From Lichenicola sp965198575 (GTDB taxonomy: Bacteria > Pseudomonadota > Alphaproteobacteria > Acetobacterales > Acetobacteraceae), in contig NZ_OZ240671.1 of assembly GCF_965198575.1 (NCBI RefSeq), forward strand, positions 248,001 to 312,000: a stretch of 64,000 bases of DNA, given 5' to 3'. The translations under genes and the position numbers were made by a program. This document shows positions 26,809 to 35,739 of the stretch, piece after piece; within the stretch, counting starts at the first letter, position 1; each line of letters opens with the position of its first letter. Under the pieces are notes generated by a model. The model saw only the letters and a program-made list of their open reading frames with translations. It made no database searches and was not told the DNA's origin.

Positions 26809-27825
26809 TCAGGACGCGAGGATGCGGTCGAGGCGATGGGCGAGCGGCTCGGGCTCCGCCTCGCCGGGCCCATACACATCGCGGAACATGCTGTGGCTCG
26901 CCGGCGCTTCCGCGGCCGCAGTGAAATCGATGGTCGCGTCCATTTCGCGCGCCACCTCGGCATCCAGGGCATCGAGCGTGGCCGTGTCGCTCTGCCCGCT
27001 CGACAGCAGCGTGTCGCGCGCTCGGGTCACCGGATCGCGCTTGCGACCGATGCTTTCCTCCTCGGCCGTGCGGTAGGGCGACTTGTCCATGCGGCCATGC
27101 CCGAAGAAGCGGAAGCAGGACACGGCCATGAAACCGGGGCGGCCGTTCCTGGCTCCGTCGGCCAGCGTCTGCGCAGTTTCGCGCACCGCCTCGACATCCT
27201 CACCATCGACCATCGCGGCCGCCAGCCCGAAGGCCTCCGCGCGCCGATCGAACTCGATCGACCGGGTAGCGCGGTCGATGCGCGTGCCCATGCCATACTG
27301 GTTGTTGATGCATACGAACAGCACCGGCAGATCCCAGAGTGCCGCCATGTTCATGCTCTCGTACAGCACACCCTGCTGCATCGCGCCGTCGCCGAAGAAG
27401 CCCACCGAGATCGCATCGCGCTTCAGGTTCTTGTAGCTAAGGCCTGCACCGACAACGTGCGGGATGCCGCCCCCGACGATCGCGTTCGCGCCAAGATGAC
27501 CCAGCGCCATGTCCGCGATGTGCATCGAGCCGCCCTTGCCGCGGCAATATCCAGCCTCCTTGCCCCCGATCTCCGCCATCATGCGGCCCGGATCGGCACC
27601 GCGCGCCAGAAATATGCCGTGGCCGCGGTGATGGGTGGTGAAGCTGTCCTGCGGCCGCATCGCCGCCGCCACACCGGCAGCCGCGCCCTCCTCGCCGATC
27701 GACAGATGCAGCATCGACCCCGCCGACAGCCCGCGCGCATACAGCTCGGCCACGCGTTCCTCGAAGGTGCGGATGCGCCGCATCGTGCGGTAGAGCTCCG
27801 GCAGCATCGTATTCGGAAGCGTCAT
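26809..27825 (-). CDS. TPP-dependent dehydrogenase E1 alpha subunit (AcoA/PdhA-like)
   Basis: A 338-residue E1 alpha subunit. The thiamine-diphosphate motif is complete: GDGAMQQG near residues 147-154 through VCINNQYGMGT about thirty residues later. YCRGKGGSMH and THHRGHG are the other family blocks. The size and the pairing with a hydrolase-type E2 fit the acetoin dehydrogenase branch better than pyruvate dehydrogenase. The start overlaps the kinase stop as ATGA. In this operon it should act on an oxidised product of the imported compound that presents a dicarbonyl or acyloin group. Confidence 0.92.
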   Translation of the reverse strand: MTLPNTMLPELYRTMRRIRTFEERVAELYARGLSAGSMLHLSIGEEGAAAGVAAAMRPQDSFTTHHRGHGIFLARGADPGRMMAEIGGKEAGYCRGKGGSMHIADMALGHLGANAIVGGGIPHVVGAGLSYKNLKRDAISVGFFGDGAMQQGVLYESMNMAALWDLPVLFVCINNQYGMGTRIDRATRSIEFDRRAEAFGLAAAMVDGEDVEAVRETAQTLADGARNGRPGFMAVSCFRFFGHGRMDKSPYRTAEEESIGRKRDPVTRARDTLLSSGQSDTATLDALDAEVAREMDATIDFTAAAEAPASHSMFRDVYGPGEAEPEPLAHRLDRILAS

Positions 27826-29324
27826 GACGGAACGACCTCGCGGAGCGGCTTCAGGGCAGAATAGAGTTCGGAGTATCGGCGATAGATCGTGTCGTAGCGG
27901 TCAACGTTGGCCGGGATCGGCTCGATCCGTCGGCCCGGGCGGACCATCGCGGAAATGCCGTCATCGATGCTGGCGAAATGCCCGGCACCGTGCGCCGCCA
28001 ATACCGCCGCGCCCAGCGACGGCGCCTCTGCGACCTCGGGCACCACCACCGGCAGGCCGGAGGTGTCGGCGTGGATCTGCAGCCAAAGCGGCGACCGCGT
28101 GGCGCCACCGCCGGCAGTGATTTCGGCAGCACCGCAACCAGCCTCAGCCATACGGTCGATGATCGCCCGGGTGCCGAAACCGATCCCCTCCAGCATGGCG
28201 CGAAACAGATGCGCCGCAGTGTGGTGCAGCGATAATCCGGTGATGGCGCCGCGTGACAGCGGGTCGGTGTACGGTGTGCGGTTGCCCTGGAAATGGTCCA
28301 GCACCAGAAGGCCATCGGCGCCGGGCTCAAGCCTGGCCGCCTCCTGGTTCAGCGCATCGAGATCGAGCGCGTCGCCGGTCAGCCGCCGCAACCAGGCGAT
28401 GATCGAGCCGGTCGAGGTCTGGCCGCCTTCCAGGATCGTGCGGTCGGGATACACCGCATCGGCGTAGCTGCCCCACAGTCCCGGCACGTGGGCGGCAGTG
28501 CTGCCCACCGCGAATTGCAGATGCGAGGATCCGGTGATGAGCGCGAGCTGGCCCGGCTTCGCGACAGCCAAGCCGATCATGCCGATCAACGCATCTGCGC
28601 CGCCCTGCACCACCTGCACGGTTTCGGCGAGGCCGAGATGGTCGGCGGCGCGCGCGGTCAGCCGGCCGATCACGGTGCCGGGCGCCAATACCTCCTGCGG
28701 CCACTTCGCCCGCAACTCACCGAGATCGAGGGCAGCGAGCAGGCTGTTCGGCCACCCACCCGCATCGGCGCGGTAGTGCCAGCGGATCGACGCGTTGTTC
28801 AGGCTGGCGGCGCGACGACCGGTCAGCCGCCAGGTGATGAAGTCCTGGTATTCGCAGATGGTGTGGGCGGTCCGGAAGATCTTCGGCTCGTGCCGTGCCA
28901 GCCAGAGCGCCTTCGGGATCATCCACTCGGCGGAGACCGGCCCGGCACCGGCGCCGTTGATGCAAAGCGCCGCATCGGCTGTCGCCAGCACCGCATTCGC
29001 CTCATTTCCGGCGCGCACGTCCATCCAGATGATCGCCGGTCGCAACGGCCGGGCCGCCTCGTCCAGTGCCACGACGGTGCAGCAGGTGGTGGTCGCGCAG
29101 AGTGCGTCTATGTCGTAGACGCCGACTCCCGCCTCCTCGACGCTTCGGCGCACCGCGACACCGAGCGCCGACCACCACGTTTCGGGATCCTGCTCGGCGC
29201 GCGCGCCGGAAGAGAACTGCGTGGCATACGGTGCGGCGGCCGAGGCGACGCGGCGACCAGAAAGGTCGAAAACCGTCGCCCGCACGCTCTCCGTCCCGCC
29301 ATCGATGCCGATCACATAGGCCAT
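27822..29324 (-). CDS. FGGY-family carbohydrate kinase
   Basis: A 500-residue sugar kinase, first gene of the operon. The N-terminal ATPase-fold motif is GIDGGTESVRATVFD, the FGGY N-domain ends near residue 250, and the C-domain holds ITGSSHLQFAVG and the signature-2-like ITAGGGATRSPLWLQIHAD. The GGTES-R pattern resembles ribulokinase-type members (D-ribulokinase or AraB relatives) more than glycerol kinase. It would phosphorylate a ketose or polyol after import. The promoter should lie in the 100-bp gap to the divergent regulator. Confidence 0.9.
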   Translation of the reverse strand: MAYVIGIDGGTESVRATVFDLSGRRVASAAAPYATQFSSGARAEQDPETWWSALGVAVRRSVEEAGVGVYDIDALCATTTCCTVVALDEAARPLRPAIIWMDVRAGNEANAVLATADAALCINGAGAGPVSAEWMIPKALWLARHEPKIFRTAHTICEYQDFITWRLTGRRAASLNNASIRWHYRADAGGWPNSLLAALDLGELRAKWPQEVLAPGTVIGRLTARAADHLGLAETVQVVQGGADALIGMIGLAVAKPGQLALITGSSHLQFAVGSTAAHVPGLWGSYADAVYPDRTILEGGQTSTGSIIAWLRRLTGDALDLDALNQEAARLEPGADGLLVLDHFQGNRTPYTDPLSRGAITGLSLHHTAAHLFRAMLEGIGFGTRAIIDRMAEAGCGAAEITAGGGATRSPLWLQIHADTSGLPVVVPEVAEAPSLGAAVLAAHGAGHFASIDDGISAMVRPGRRIEPIPANVDRYDTIYRRYSELYSALKPLREVVPS

Positions 29325-29367
29325 TCAGCCGCATCCACCCGCGCCCGGTAGCCACCCGATGCTCTGC

Positions 29368-29396
29368 ACATCTGATGCGACAGGCGACATTTGATC
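29368..29396. promoter_or_regulatory. Candidate regulator site between kinase and SorC-type gene
   Basis: Two imperfect direct repeats, ACATCTGATG at 29368 and ACATTTGATC at 29387, start 19 bp apart, close to two helical turns. They lie in the short divergent promoter region between the operon and its presumed regulator, where a SorC-type protein would be expected to bind. This is a positional inference. Confidence 0.35.
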
Positions 29397-29451
29397 TTGA
29401 AAGCACATTCGTCGTTTGGCGCGACGGATGTCAATCGGTAATCTGGCGGCG

Positions 29452-30480
29452 ATGGCACGATCCCCGACGATGACCCTGAACCTGGCGCACGAGCCGGATG
29501 CCGACATCATGGTGCGGGCGGCGTGGCTGTACCACGTCGGCGGCATGACCCAGGAGGAGGTCGCGCGTCGGCTCGGATTGCATCGCACCCGGGTTGTGCG
29601 GCTGCTCAGCGATGCCCGGGAACGCGGCCTGGTCAGCGTAACCATCAACCACGAGACGATCCGCGACCTCGACATCGAGGACGCCATCGCGCGCCGTTAC
29701 GGTCTCGACTTCTGCCTCGCCACGCCAACGATGGGCTTCGAGGAGAGACACGGCGAGCCGAGGCTGGTGGCCGCCCAGGAGATGATCGCGCGCCGTGCAG
29801 TTGGGGGTGCCGCGGCCAACTTCCTGAAGGGGAAACTCGCCGGCGGATCCCCGGTGACCGTAGGCGTGAGCTGGGGACGCACGCTGGAACAGATGACGCT
29901 GCATCTCTCAGGGGTGCAGAACCCGCAGGCACGTTTCGTGTCGCTGATGGGCTCGCTGACCCGCAACTCCGCATCCAACCCTTTCGAGGTGGTGCAGGCG
30001 CTGGCGGCACGGACCGGTGGCGAGGGCCATTTCCTGCCGGTGCCGTTCATCGCCGATTCCGAAGCCGACCACGCCGTCCTGATCTCGCAACGGACGGTGG
30101 CGGAGGCACTGGAACTGGCACTGTCGGCGGATTTCTACATGATCAGCGTGGGTGAGCTGCGCGACACGGCCTTCCTGCGCCTGCACGGGATGCTCTCTGC
30201 CGCCGAGCTGAAGAGCGTGCGTGCCAGGGGCGCTGTCGCGGACTCGCTCGGTCGGCTTTTCGGTCGTGACGGCAACCCTATAGATCATGAACTGTCCCGG
30301 CGCACCCTGGCCGTGGACTTCGATCAGCTGCGTGGACGTGATGTGGTGCTTGCAGCAGGCGGCATGAACAAGGTCCCGGCGATCCAGGCACTGCTCCGGA
30401 CCGGGATCGTTCGTGGGCTGGTGATCGACGGTGACGCCGCACAGGCCCTGGCCGCCTTGCCCCCATCAGGATCCGGCTGA
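29452..30480 (+). CDS. SorC/DeoR-type sugar-binding transcriptional regulator
   Basis: About 342 residues from ATG 29452; other in-frame starts at 29416 (TTG), 29428 and 29470 cannot be excluded. The N-terminal helix-turn-helix is clear (AAWLYHVGGMTQEEVARRLG then LHRTRVVRLLSDAR). The rest is a sugar-binding domain of the SorC family, with GVSWGRTLEQM and the C-terminal VLAAGGMNKVPAIQALL loop that binds phosphosugars in known members. Divergent transcription from the nine-gene operon argues that it controls that operon in response to a phosphorylated intermediate made by the FGGY kinase. Confidence 0.9.
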   Translation: MARSPTMTLNLAHEPDADIMVRAAWLYHVGGMTQEEVARRLGLHRTRVVRLLSDARERGLVSVTINHETIRDLDIEDAIARRYGLDFCLATPTMGFEERHGEPRLVAAQEMIARRAVGGAAANFLKGKLAGGSPVTVGVSWGRTLEQMTLHLSGVQNPQARFVSLMGSLTRNSASNPFEVVQALAARTGGEGHFLPVPFIADSEADHAVLISQRTVAEALELALSADFYMISVGELRDTAFLRLHGMLSAAELKSVRARGAVADSLGRLFGRDGNPIDHELSRRTLAVDFDQLRGRDVVLAAGGMNKVPAIQALLRTGIVRGLVIDGDAAQALAALPPSGSG

Positions 30481-30548
30481 ACCGCTCTGGCCCCACCACA
30501 CTGATGCTGTTGTGGCGGCATGTGCGTCTGCTGTGGAGCATCAGCAGG

Positions 30549-31580
30549 TCAGGTCACCTCCGGGGCAGCGCATTCGGCAACCGGACGACGCCGCTCTCGG
30601 ACCGCCACCGGCGCCGACGTCTCGACCGCGACTGGCCGGGCGCCGCGGCAGCCTCCTGTGGTCGCCACGGCATAGTGTCGAGAGGTCCCAGTCCCCGCAT
30701 GCCCCAACCAGCCCGCCACCAGAGCTTGGTTACCGACAAACGTCGCGCGGACATCAGCACAACGCTGATGCCTGATATCGTAGGCCGAGATGCGCCGCGG
30801 GAATCCCAGGGCCTGACCCAAAGCGGTCACGGCCATGCTTGCGGCAGCAGGCGAGCATCCAGCGCTCAACCGGACCAGATTGCCCACTGACGCGTCAGCC
30901 ATCTGGAGCAGGTGCCCAGTCGGTCCGTTGCCGTCGTCTGCAACGGTCAGTCGCCGCCACGCCTGCCCTGCTCCGGGGGAAACCTTCGCACCCGCGATCA
31001 GAATCTCGATACCCGCGTCCGTCCGACGCACGGCAACCCCCCAGCATGCTTCCAGTGGTCGGCATCCGGTTGCCAGGATGACCGCCAAAATATTCAGGTG
31101 TCGATGCTGCCCGTCGGCAGCAGCGTCCCACAGCTGCTGCAGCCAGGCATGCGGGAGCTCATGAAGATGCCGGCGCTTGGATTTCGCGTTCCGCGTCCTT
31201 GGCGATGGACCTCGATGCAGCAGCGCAATATCGCCGCGAGGCAGTGGCGGCCAACGTTCCGCCTCGGGCACCCACAGAGCAATCCGCTCGACTGCGTCAG
31301 CGACAGTGCCGGTCCGCAGGCGCAGGTCCTGCAGCGCGCTGGCAACCTCGACGTGACATCGACGGCACCATGCGGCTCGCCTGACAGACGAGGAGTTGCC
31401 GTTCTCGATCCCGGCCGTGGGGCCAGCCCAACCGCTGCCTGCTGCCGATCGCTCGATTACGAGGCGCGCAGCAACAGTCCGGTATTCAAGTGCTGTGCTC
31501 CGGCGGAGCGGGCCGAACTGCGCGGAGGCCAGAACCGATGCAGCGCGCCGCAGCAGGTCGTGAGCGTCATTTCGCAGCAT
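30549..31580 (-). CDS. Tyrosine-type site-specific recombinase/integrase
   Basis: A 343-residue protein. ATG 31580 has AGGAGG six bases upstream; the longer frame to 31706 has none. The catalytic part is recognisable: Arg174 in ATGCRPLEA, a Lys in GAKVSPG, the box-II segment YDIRHQ with Arg present but Tyr instead of the usual His at the first position, GHAGTGTSRHY with the conserved His, and the nucleophile Tyr303. The N-terminal ~150 residues, with AWCRRCHVEV, would be the core-binding domain. It could serve the island that ends at the tRNA-Glu remnant or resolve plasmid multimers. There is no tRNA or obvious att site beside it. Confidence 0.7.
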   Translation of the reverse strand: MLRNDAHDLLRRAASVLASAQFGPLRRSTALEYRTVAARLVIERSAAGSGWAGPTAGIENGNSSSVRRAAWCRRCHVEVASALQDLRLRTGTVADAVERIALWVPEAERWPPLPRGDIALLHRGPSPRTRNAKSKRRHLHELPHAWLQQLWDAAADGQHRHLNILAVILATGCRPLEACWGVAVRRTDAGIEILIAGAKVSPGAGQAWRRLTVADDGNGPTGHLLQMADASVGNLVRLSAGCSPAAASMAVTALGQALGFPRRISAYDIRHQRCADVRATFVGNQALVAGWLGHAGTGTSRHYAVATTGGCRGARPVAVETSAPVAVRERRRPVAECAAPEVT

Positions 31581-32207
31581 TTTGAGCCTCCTTTTTGCCG
31601 TAGGCCATGGTAGGATTAACGCTTGCAAGCAACTGCACGGAACCCGTGCAACACTCATCGGGTATTGCGGAATCAAGACTCTCAAGGTCGGCGATACGGT
31701 CGCCACGCCGCGACGTTGCCGGGGAAATACCGTAAGGTAAACGCAAGGCGCTCCTCATGATCAGGCAGATCACGCTGAGCGCGCACCCGGGTGACTGACG
31801 TGACCCGGTCGTTGAACCACATCGTGCAAAAATCGACGCCGTGGCAAAATGAGCGGCCAGCAGTATCCTGCACCGGCGCAGCAACCTGCAGGGATCGGAT
31901 GGCAACAGCTCATAAAGGAGGTCCATTCCCCGCGGCCGGGAGTTCCCTGCTCGAATGTCCCAGGACGGGCGCCTTCTGTTCGTCCGTCGGTCGACCTGTC
32001 CCGGCATGTGGAGGCCGACGCCATGATGCTAGCGCGGCAGGCCCGGATGCGCGCAGGCTGTTGGTAATCCCACAGCGCAGCAGCAAGCTTGGAGCAGCAT
32101 GCACAAGTCCAAACCGCGACAAGCGGAACCCGAGCGATCAAACGCCGGGCTGCTGATAACCGTCACGGTAGATCGAGCACAACGCTCGGCGAACACAGGA
32201 GAAGCCT
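31581..32207. other. Intergenic region upstream of the recombinase
   Basis: This 627-bp divergent region should hold the recombinase promoter. Short frames on both strands are not convincing. No repeat or RNA gene is recognised. Confidence 0.35.
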
Positions 32208-32822
32208 TTGGGTGTCGAGCTTTTTATCCTTGATCGACGTATCATCGACCTCGAGATCGGCGACACGCATCACGTGGTCGGTATCTGTCGTCCCATAGGC
32301 AAGATCAGCGAAATGACTGCGGGCCGCGCGAAGGCAATCGCCGATGCAGCAGCCCTTCCCGCGCCGCCGGCTGTGATGATCTCCACTCCGAGCAACCTCG
32401 CGCTCGAGGATGGGAGCCTGACGTCGGCGCACCGCGTCCTGGGATGGGATCATGACCGTAGCGGTGTCACCGACCAGGGCTGGGATTTCCTGCCTGTCCT
32501 GGGTTTCGCAATACGCCACTCTAGCAAGGAAAGTTACGCGCTCCACGAGCTCCTCGACGACATCTCGCGCCCTGTCAGCCGGGCACGTGGCGTGGAACTC
32601 GGTCTCCTCGACGAAACCGGGCACCTGATCAGGCGGGGCCAGCCTCGAATCACGGGTTGCAGCAGCGTGCAGCCCTTCATCTCCGGCTACGCGCAGGCGC
32701 AGGTCGAGATGGAGGGTGGCCGCAGTGAGAAGCTGGTGATCCGCGCGCCGAGAGGCTCGCCGCCGCCGGAGTGGCTGGTCGGGCAGCGGCCAATGGATGT
32801 CGAGAGCTACGACCCGGCATAG
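32208..32822 (+). CDS. Hypothetical protein, 204 residues, TTG start
   Basis: TTG 32208 is preceded by AGGAG at 32197-32201. The protein starts MGVELFILDRRIIDLEIGDTHHVVGICR and has balanced composition throughout (for example LGWDHDRSGVTDQGWDFLPVLGF, RARGVELGLLDETGHL). A longer leftward frame covers the same bases but its translation is Arg/His-rich and is rejected. No family is recognised; no signal peptide or membrane segment is seen. Confidence 0.55.
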   Translation: MGVELFILDRRIIDLEIGDTHHVVGICRPIGKISEMTAGRAKAIADAAALPAPPAVMISTPSNLALEDGSLTSAHRVLGWDHDRSGVTDQGWDFLPVLGFAIRHSSKESYALHELLDDISRPVSRARGVELGLLDETGHLIRRGQPRITGCSSVQPFISGYAQAQVEMEGGRSEKLVIRAPRGSPPPEWLVGQRPMDVESYDPA

Positions 32823-33569
32823 GGGCTCGCAGGGGCGGATAACAGCCAGACTTTCGCCTGCGGCGGGATCGCGCGATGCACCCGAACCTCGCCGGAACCC
32901 GCTGGACCGGGCACAACCGTAGGTGGCCCCGGGGTTCGAGTAGGTTGTCGCGGTCCCTTGACGGTGCGACCTGGAAGTGGGGCTTGTCAGGCGGTTATGG
33001 ACTCCCGTTGATGCGACTGCTCCAGGCTCATGCGATTTCGGCGCCGGGTTGGTGAACCCTGCTACCGGTCCCGGCCAATGTCGTCGGTTTCCGGATGCCA
33101 TCGCTGACACTTGGAACAGGTTCTGAGGAATGGGATGGTCGACTGAACCAAAGATTTTTTGCTCAACCGCCAGTAACTCAGCCGGGCGCGCAGATCCTCC
33201 TGCTGCAGCAGGGCAAAAACCGCCACGATGAAGACGATGCCGGAGATCGCCCGCGGGGACAGGATCGGCGAGAGACAGCGTCAAGCGAGTTCGAGCGGCG
33301 ACAAGCCGAGAGCCGGGTTATCCAACAATTGCGCCGCCGCCGGGGTGGGTGGGGCGGCATGATGCGCCGGAGCCACCTTGGTCGGGCTGAGCCGTTCCAC
33401 GATTGTCGACACACACCCCAACCGGATACGCGCGCATCCTTGTCACCTTTGTCTCGATCGCAGCCGTGTATCGCCCCAGATTGCGTCGCGCCGCCATCTC
33501 TCGGCTGATCCAGCAAACGGCTTCGCGTCGGATGGGGTTCAACGCCACGCCGACCACGGTTGAAGCCTG
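32823..33569. other. Stretch without a supported gene ahead of the tandem repeat
   Basis: Nearly 750 bp with no credible gene. On the minus strand a short frame at about 33063-33273 contains a hydrophobic stretch (SGIVFIVAVFALLQQEDL) that may be a remnant of a membrane protein, but it has no start and stops soon. Confidence 0.35.
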
Positions 33570-33920
33570 TCTTAGTAACAGCTGTTTTACTTGCAACGAG
33601 AGAATCTTTGTCAACCCCCAGGACGTCGCAGCAATCCCGCGTCTCCCCTCCAGGGCATCGCCCTGCAAGGAAAAGAAGACTCCATTTTATCCTCGACACG
33701 GAGTGGCTTGCAGCGCCGGGGGCATCTCCTTGCCAGGGTATCGCCCACAAGGAAACGATTACTCTATTCGTGTCTATGTTCAGGGCCTTGGCGTAATTCG
33801 GCGCCCCCGCCAGGGCACCGCGCGACAAGGAAAGAGTTCGCGTTCTTTTTTGTCAACACTCATGGCTCTGTCGCAATTGGCGTCTCGCCGCCAGGGCATC
33901 ATGCGACAAGCAAAAGCGGT
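33570..33920. repeat. Degenerate tandem repeat, unit about 80 bp, four to five copies
   Basis: A core close to CCAGGGCATCGCGCGACAAG followed by GAAA recurs at 33650, 33733, 33810 and 33891, that is at spacings of 83, 77 and 81 bp. Between cores a second conserved part reads roughly TTGTCAACnCTCA and GTCGCAATTnGGCGTCTC. A preceding partial unit begins near 33570. In the first copy the core can form a hairpin CAGGGC/GCCCTG. Two spacings are not multiples of three and no single frame keeps the repeat, so it is unlikely to code for protein repeats. The region is less GC-rich than its surroundings. Possible roles are a plasmid centromere, protein-binding array or small-RNA array. Confidence 0.65.
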
Positions 33921-34304
33921 TTTCCTTGCGAAGCATTTTGACGCTGACTAGGAAAACTGTAATCGCAGTTCATCTGGATCGTTTTCTGGGATCTCCGAAA
34001 CCGATTGACTCTCCCGACTGGAGGAGATCAATGTGGTGGGAGTTGATGAGGAGAATTAGTTTCGAGCGGCGGGTGGAATGCGGAGTTGAGAGCGCTACCG
34101 CATTGCGCATCCTGCACTGGATATCCAGTCCCTTCTAGAGACTGCGACCGGAAATCCGTCTGAATCTATGCAGACTCCGTCTATATGGAAATCAATTGGA
34201 ATTCGGGATTGACAATAATAAATAGAGTGTCCTCCTTTAGGTCGTGAATTCCTTATAATAATGATGCAGGACAGTGCGTCGTGTTCCTGCGACAGGAGAC
34301 AGCC
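33921..34304. other. A+T-richer intergenic stretch after the tandem repeat
   Basis: Around 34190-34260 the composition drops to near half A+T (GACAATAATAAATAGAG), unusual for this window. It directly precedes a gene with a good ribosome site, so it probably holds a promoter. No gene is supported. Confidence 0.4.
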
Positions 34305-34781
34305 GTGACGACCATTGCAGACCCCTTCCACGTCCGCCTCGAGGCGAGGAACTCCGAGCGGCTCCAGGGTGCTCTCAGGAGAGTCCAGACCGACCGTGGC
34401 CAGGATCATCTCGGCCTAGCTCGCCTGCTGAGCCTACCAGCCCGCGCAAAGAAAACCCTTGAGGCACTAGGATTGCCGAAACGCCTTCGGCGCACCGCGA
34501 TCTTCACCTACGCGAGGAGCGGCGCTGAGTGCGCTGCATACCAGTCGGCAATCCCCACCACACAGGCAGTTCTGAGACAAATTAGGCACCCAGGAAATGA
34601 ACCAATTTCTCTCGTCCGATATTTTGCGGATGCCTCTTCGCGCAATGACGTCCGACATGCTCGAGTTTGTTGCTGGCCTGCAATCAGCACGGCGCCTGTA
34701 TCTCCCGCCGATCGTTGTGAGTCTGGTCGAGTCCACCACGCATGCCGAGCATCCAGCCGTCGCACTCGCGCGGATCAGTAA
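34305..34781 (+). CDS. Hypothetical protein, 158 residues, possibly frameshifted
   Basis: GTG 34305 has AGGAG six bases upstream and gives MTTIADPFHVRLEARNSERL. The first ~100 residues are basic and helical (LARLLSLPARAKKTLEALG, LRRTAIFTYARS). After about residue 103 the composition becomes Arg/Cys-rich, exactly where a second frame opens at 34576, so the natural product may be shorter or may continue in the other frame. No family recognised. Confidence 0.45.
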   Translation: MTTIADPFHVRLEARNSERLQGALRRVQTDRGQDHLGLARLLSLPARAKKTLEALGLPKRLRRTAIFTYARSGAECAAYQSAIPTTQAVLRQIRHPGNEPISLVRYFADASSRNDVRHARVCCWPAISTAPVSPADRCESGRVHHACRASSRRTRADQ

Positions 34782-35115
34782 AAGCAGTACCCTCTGGGTT
34801 GAGTTTGATACAAACGGCGACTGCGGCCGGTTTCGCGAGGGCTACCTGTGCCGCTCACATGGCGACGATGTAAGTGTCGCCTATGCACTGTCCTATCGGG
34901 GCAGACCAGTTATCTCGGCAAGCCGGGGTGCGATCCTCTCGCGCGATGGAGGCGGACGTACGTTCTGGGAGCACGGAAGAAGCCTCTCCGTGGTCGAGAG
35001 GACAGCCCTGCAGGAAATTGCTAACAACGCGTCTCGCATACTCGCCCGCTTTTCGTGCGCGCTCTCGACTGGGCCCGCACGATTTGCCAATGGGTGCGAG
35101 GAGGTGCTGCCGTAA
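34597..35115 (+). CDS. Hypothetical protein, 172 residues, overlapping the previous gene
   Basis: Starts MNQFLSSDILRMPLRAMTSDMLEF inside the 3' part of the previous frame; the ribosome site is poor, so it is either translationally coupled or the second half of one frameshifted gene. The body is a plausible alpha/beta domain (RLYLPPIVVSLVESTTH, KSSTLWVEFDTNGDCGRF, VAYALSYRGRPVISASRG). No family recognised. Confidence 0.45.
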   Translation: MNQFLSSDILRMPLRAMTSDMLEFVAGLQSARRLYLPPIVVSLVESTTHAEHPAVALARISKSSTLWVEFDTNGDCGRFREGYLCRSHGDDVSVAYALSYRGRPVISASRGAILSRDGGGRTFWEHGRSLSVVERTALQEIANNASRILARFSCALSTGPARFANGCEEVLP

Positions 35116-35739
35116 CCCGATCGCGTGAGCTCGGCACTGCCGGGCCAGGCTGCGCCTCCTGCTCGGGCCGCCGCCCCGCTGATGTACGGACGCCAGCTAC
35201 AATTTTACCCGCCCTAGCTAATCTATGGAGGAGTTTATACCCCGCGCTCTGACTACAATGGGAAGGCAGCGCCCTGCGTCCACAGAGCCGACTGTGGCGG
35301 AACAGACTGGGTTCTCGACGTTTCAGGCCGTCGACGCTGTCGGCATAGCTCGCGGCATTGGGCTCAGCACCCGCATCTAGCGAACATGCTGCCGAGTCCA
35401 AGCTCGGCCGAGGAGAGGTTTACGACGACGTTGAAGAGCCTCCGCCACGAATTGTCGATGACATCCCCTGTTGACGACAGGGCCGCCTACAGGACGCCCC
35501 CGACGAGAGCAGAGGCAAACCAGAGCAGGGTTGCACCGCGCCATAGCTAATGCCTGATCATGGAACTCTGGCACTATGCCATCGCATGATCGAGACCGGG
35601 TGCGGCCGATGCGGGACGGCTGCGCGGTAGTCAAGGACTACCGAAGCATCGGGCTGAGCTTCCGCCGTCACCTGTGTGATTCCTGCGGCCGGTTCTACAG
35701 GCACGTCGGATGATCACGTGCGCAGCGCCGCAGCACGTG
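35116..35739. other. Stretch with fragments only
   Basis: No intact gene. Near 35598-35705 a very short rightward frame ends with a zinc-ribbon-like HLCDSCGRFYRH; an upstream GCGRCG lies in another frame, so this looks like a small zinc-ribbon gene broken by a frameshift. A palindrome inside it is listed separately. Confidence 0.35.
35625..35643. repeat. Second copy of the CGGTAGTC-nnn-GACTACCG palindrome
   Basis: Identical 8-bp arms to the palindrome ahead of the cytosine methyltransferase gene, with centre AAG instead of ACT, and the same following bases AAG. It lies 18 kb away from the first copy, at a different kind of neighbour. Confidence 0.45.

Noticed and set aside
32163..33284. 373-codon leftward open frame
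   Set aside because: Arg/His/Ala-rich shadow; the rightward frame at 32208 has a good ribosome site and balanced composition.
33570..33920. CRISPR array
   Set aside because: Repeat unit is about 80 bp and degenerate, spacers are partly conserved, and no cas gene is present.
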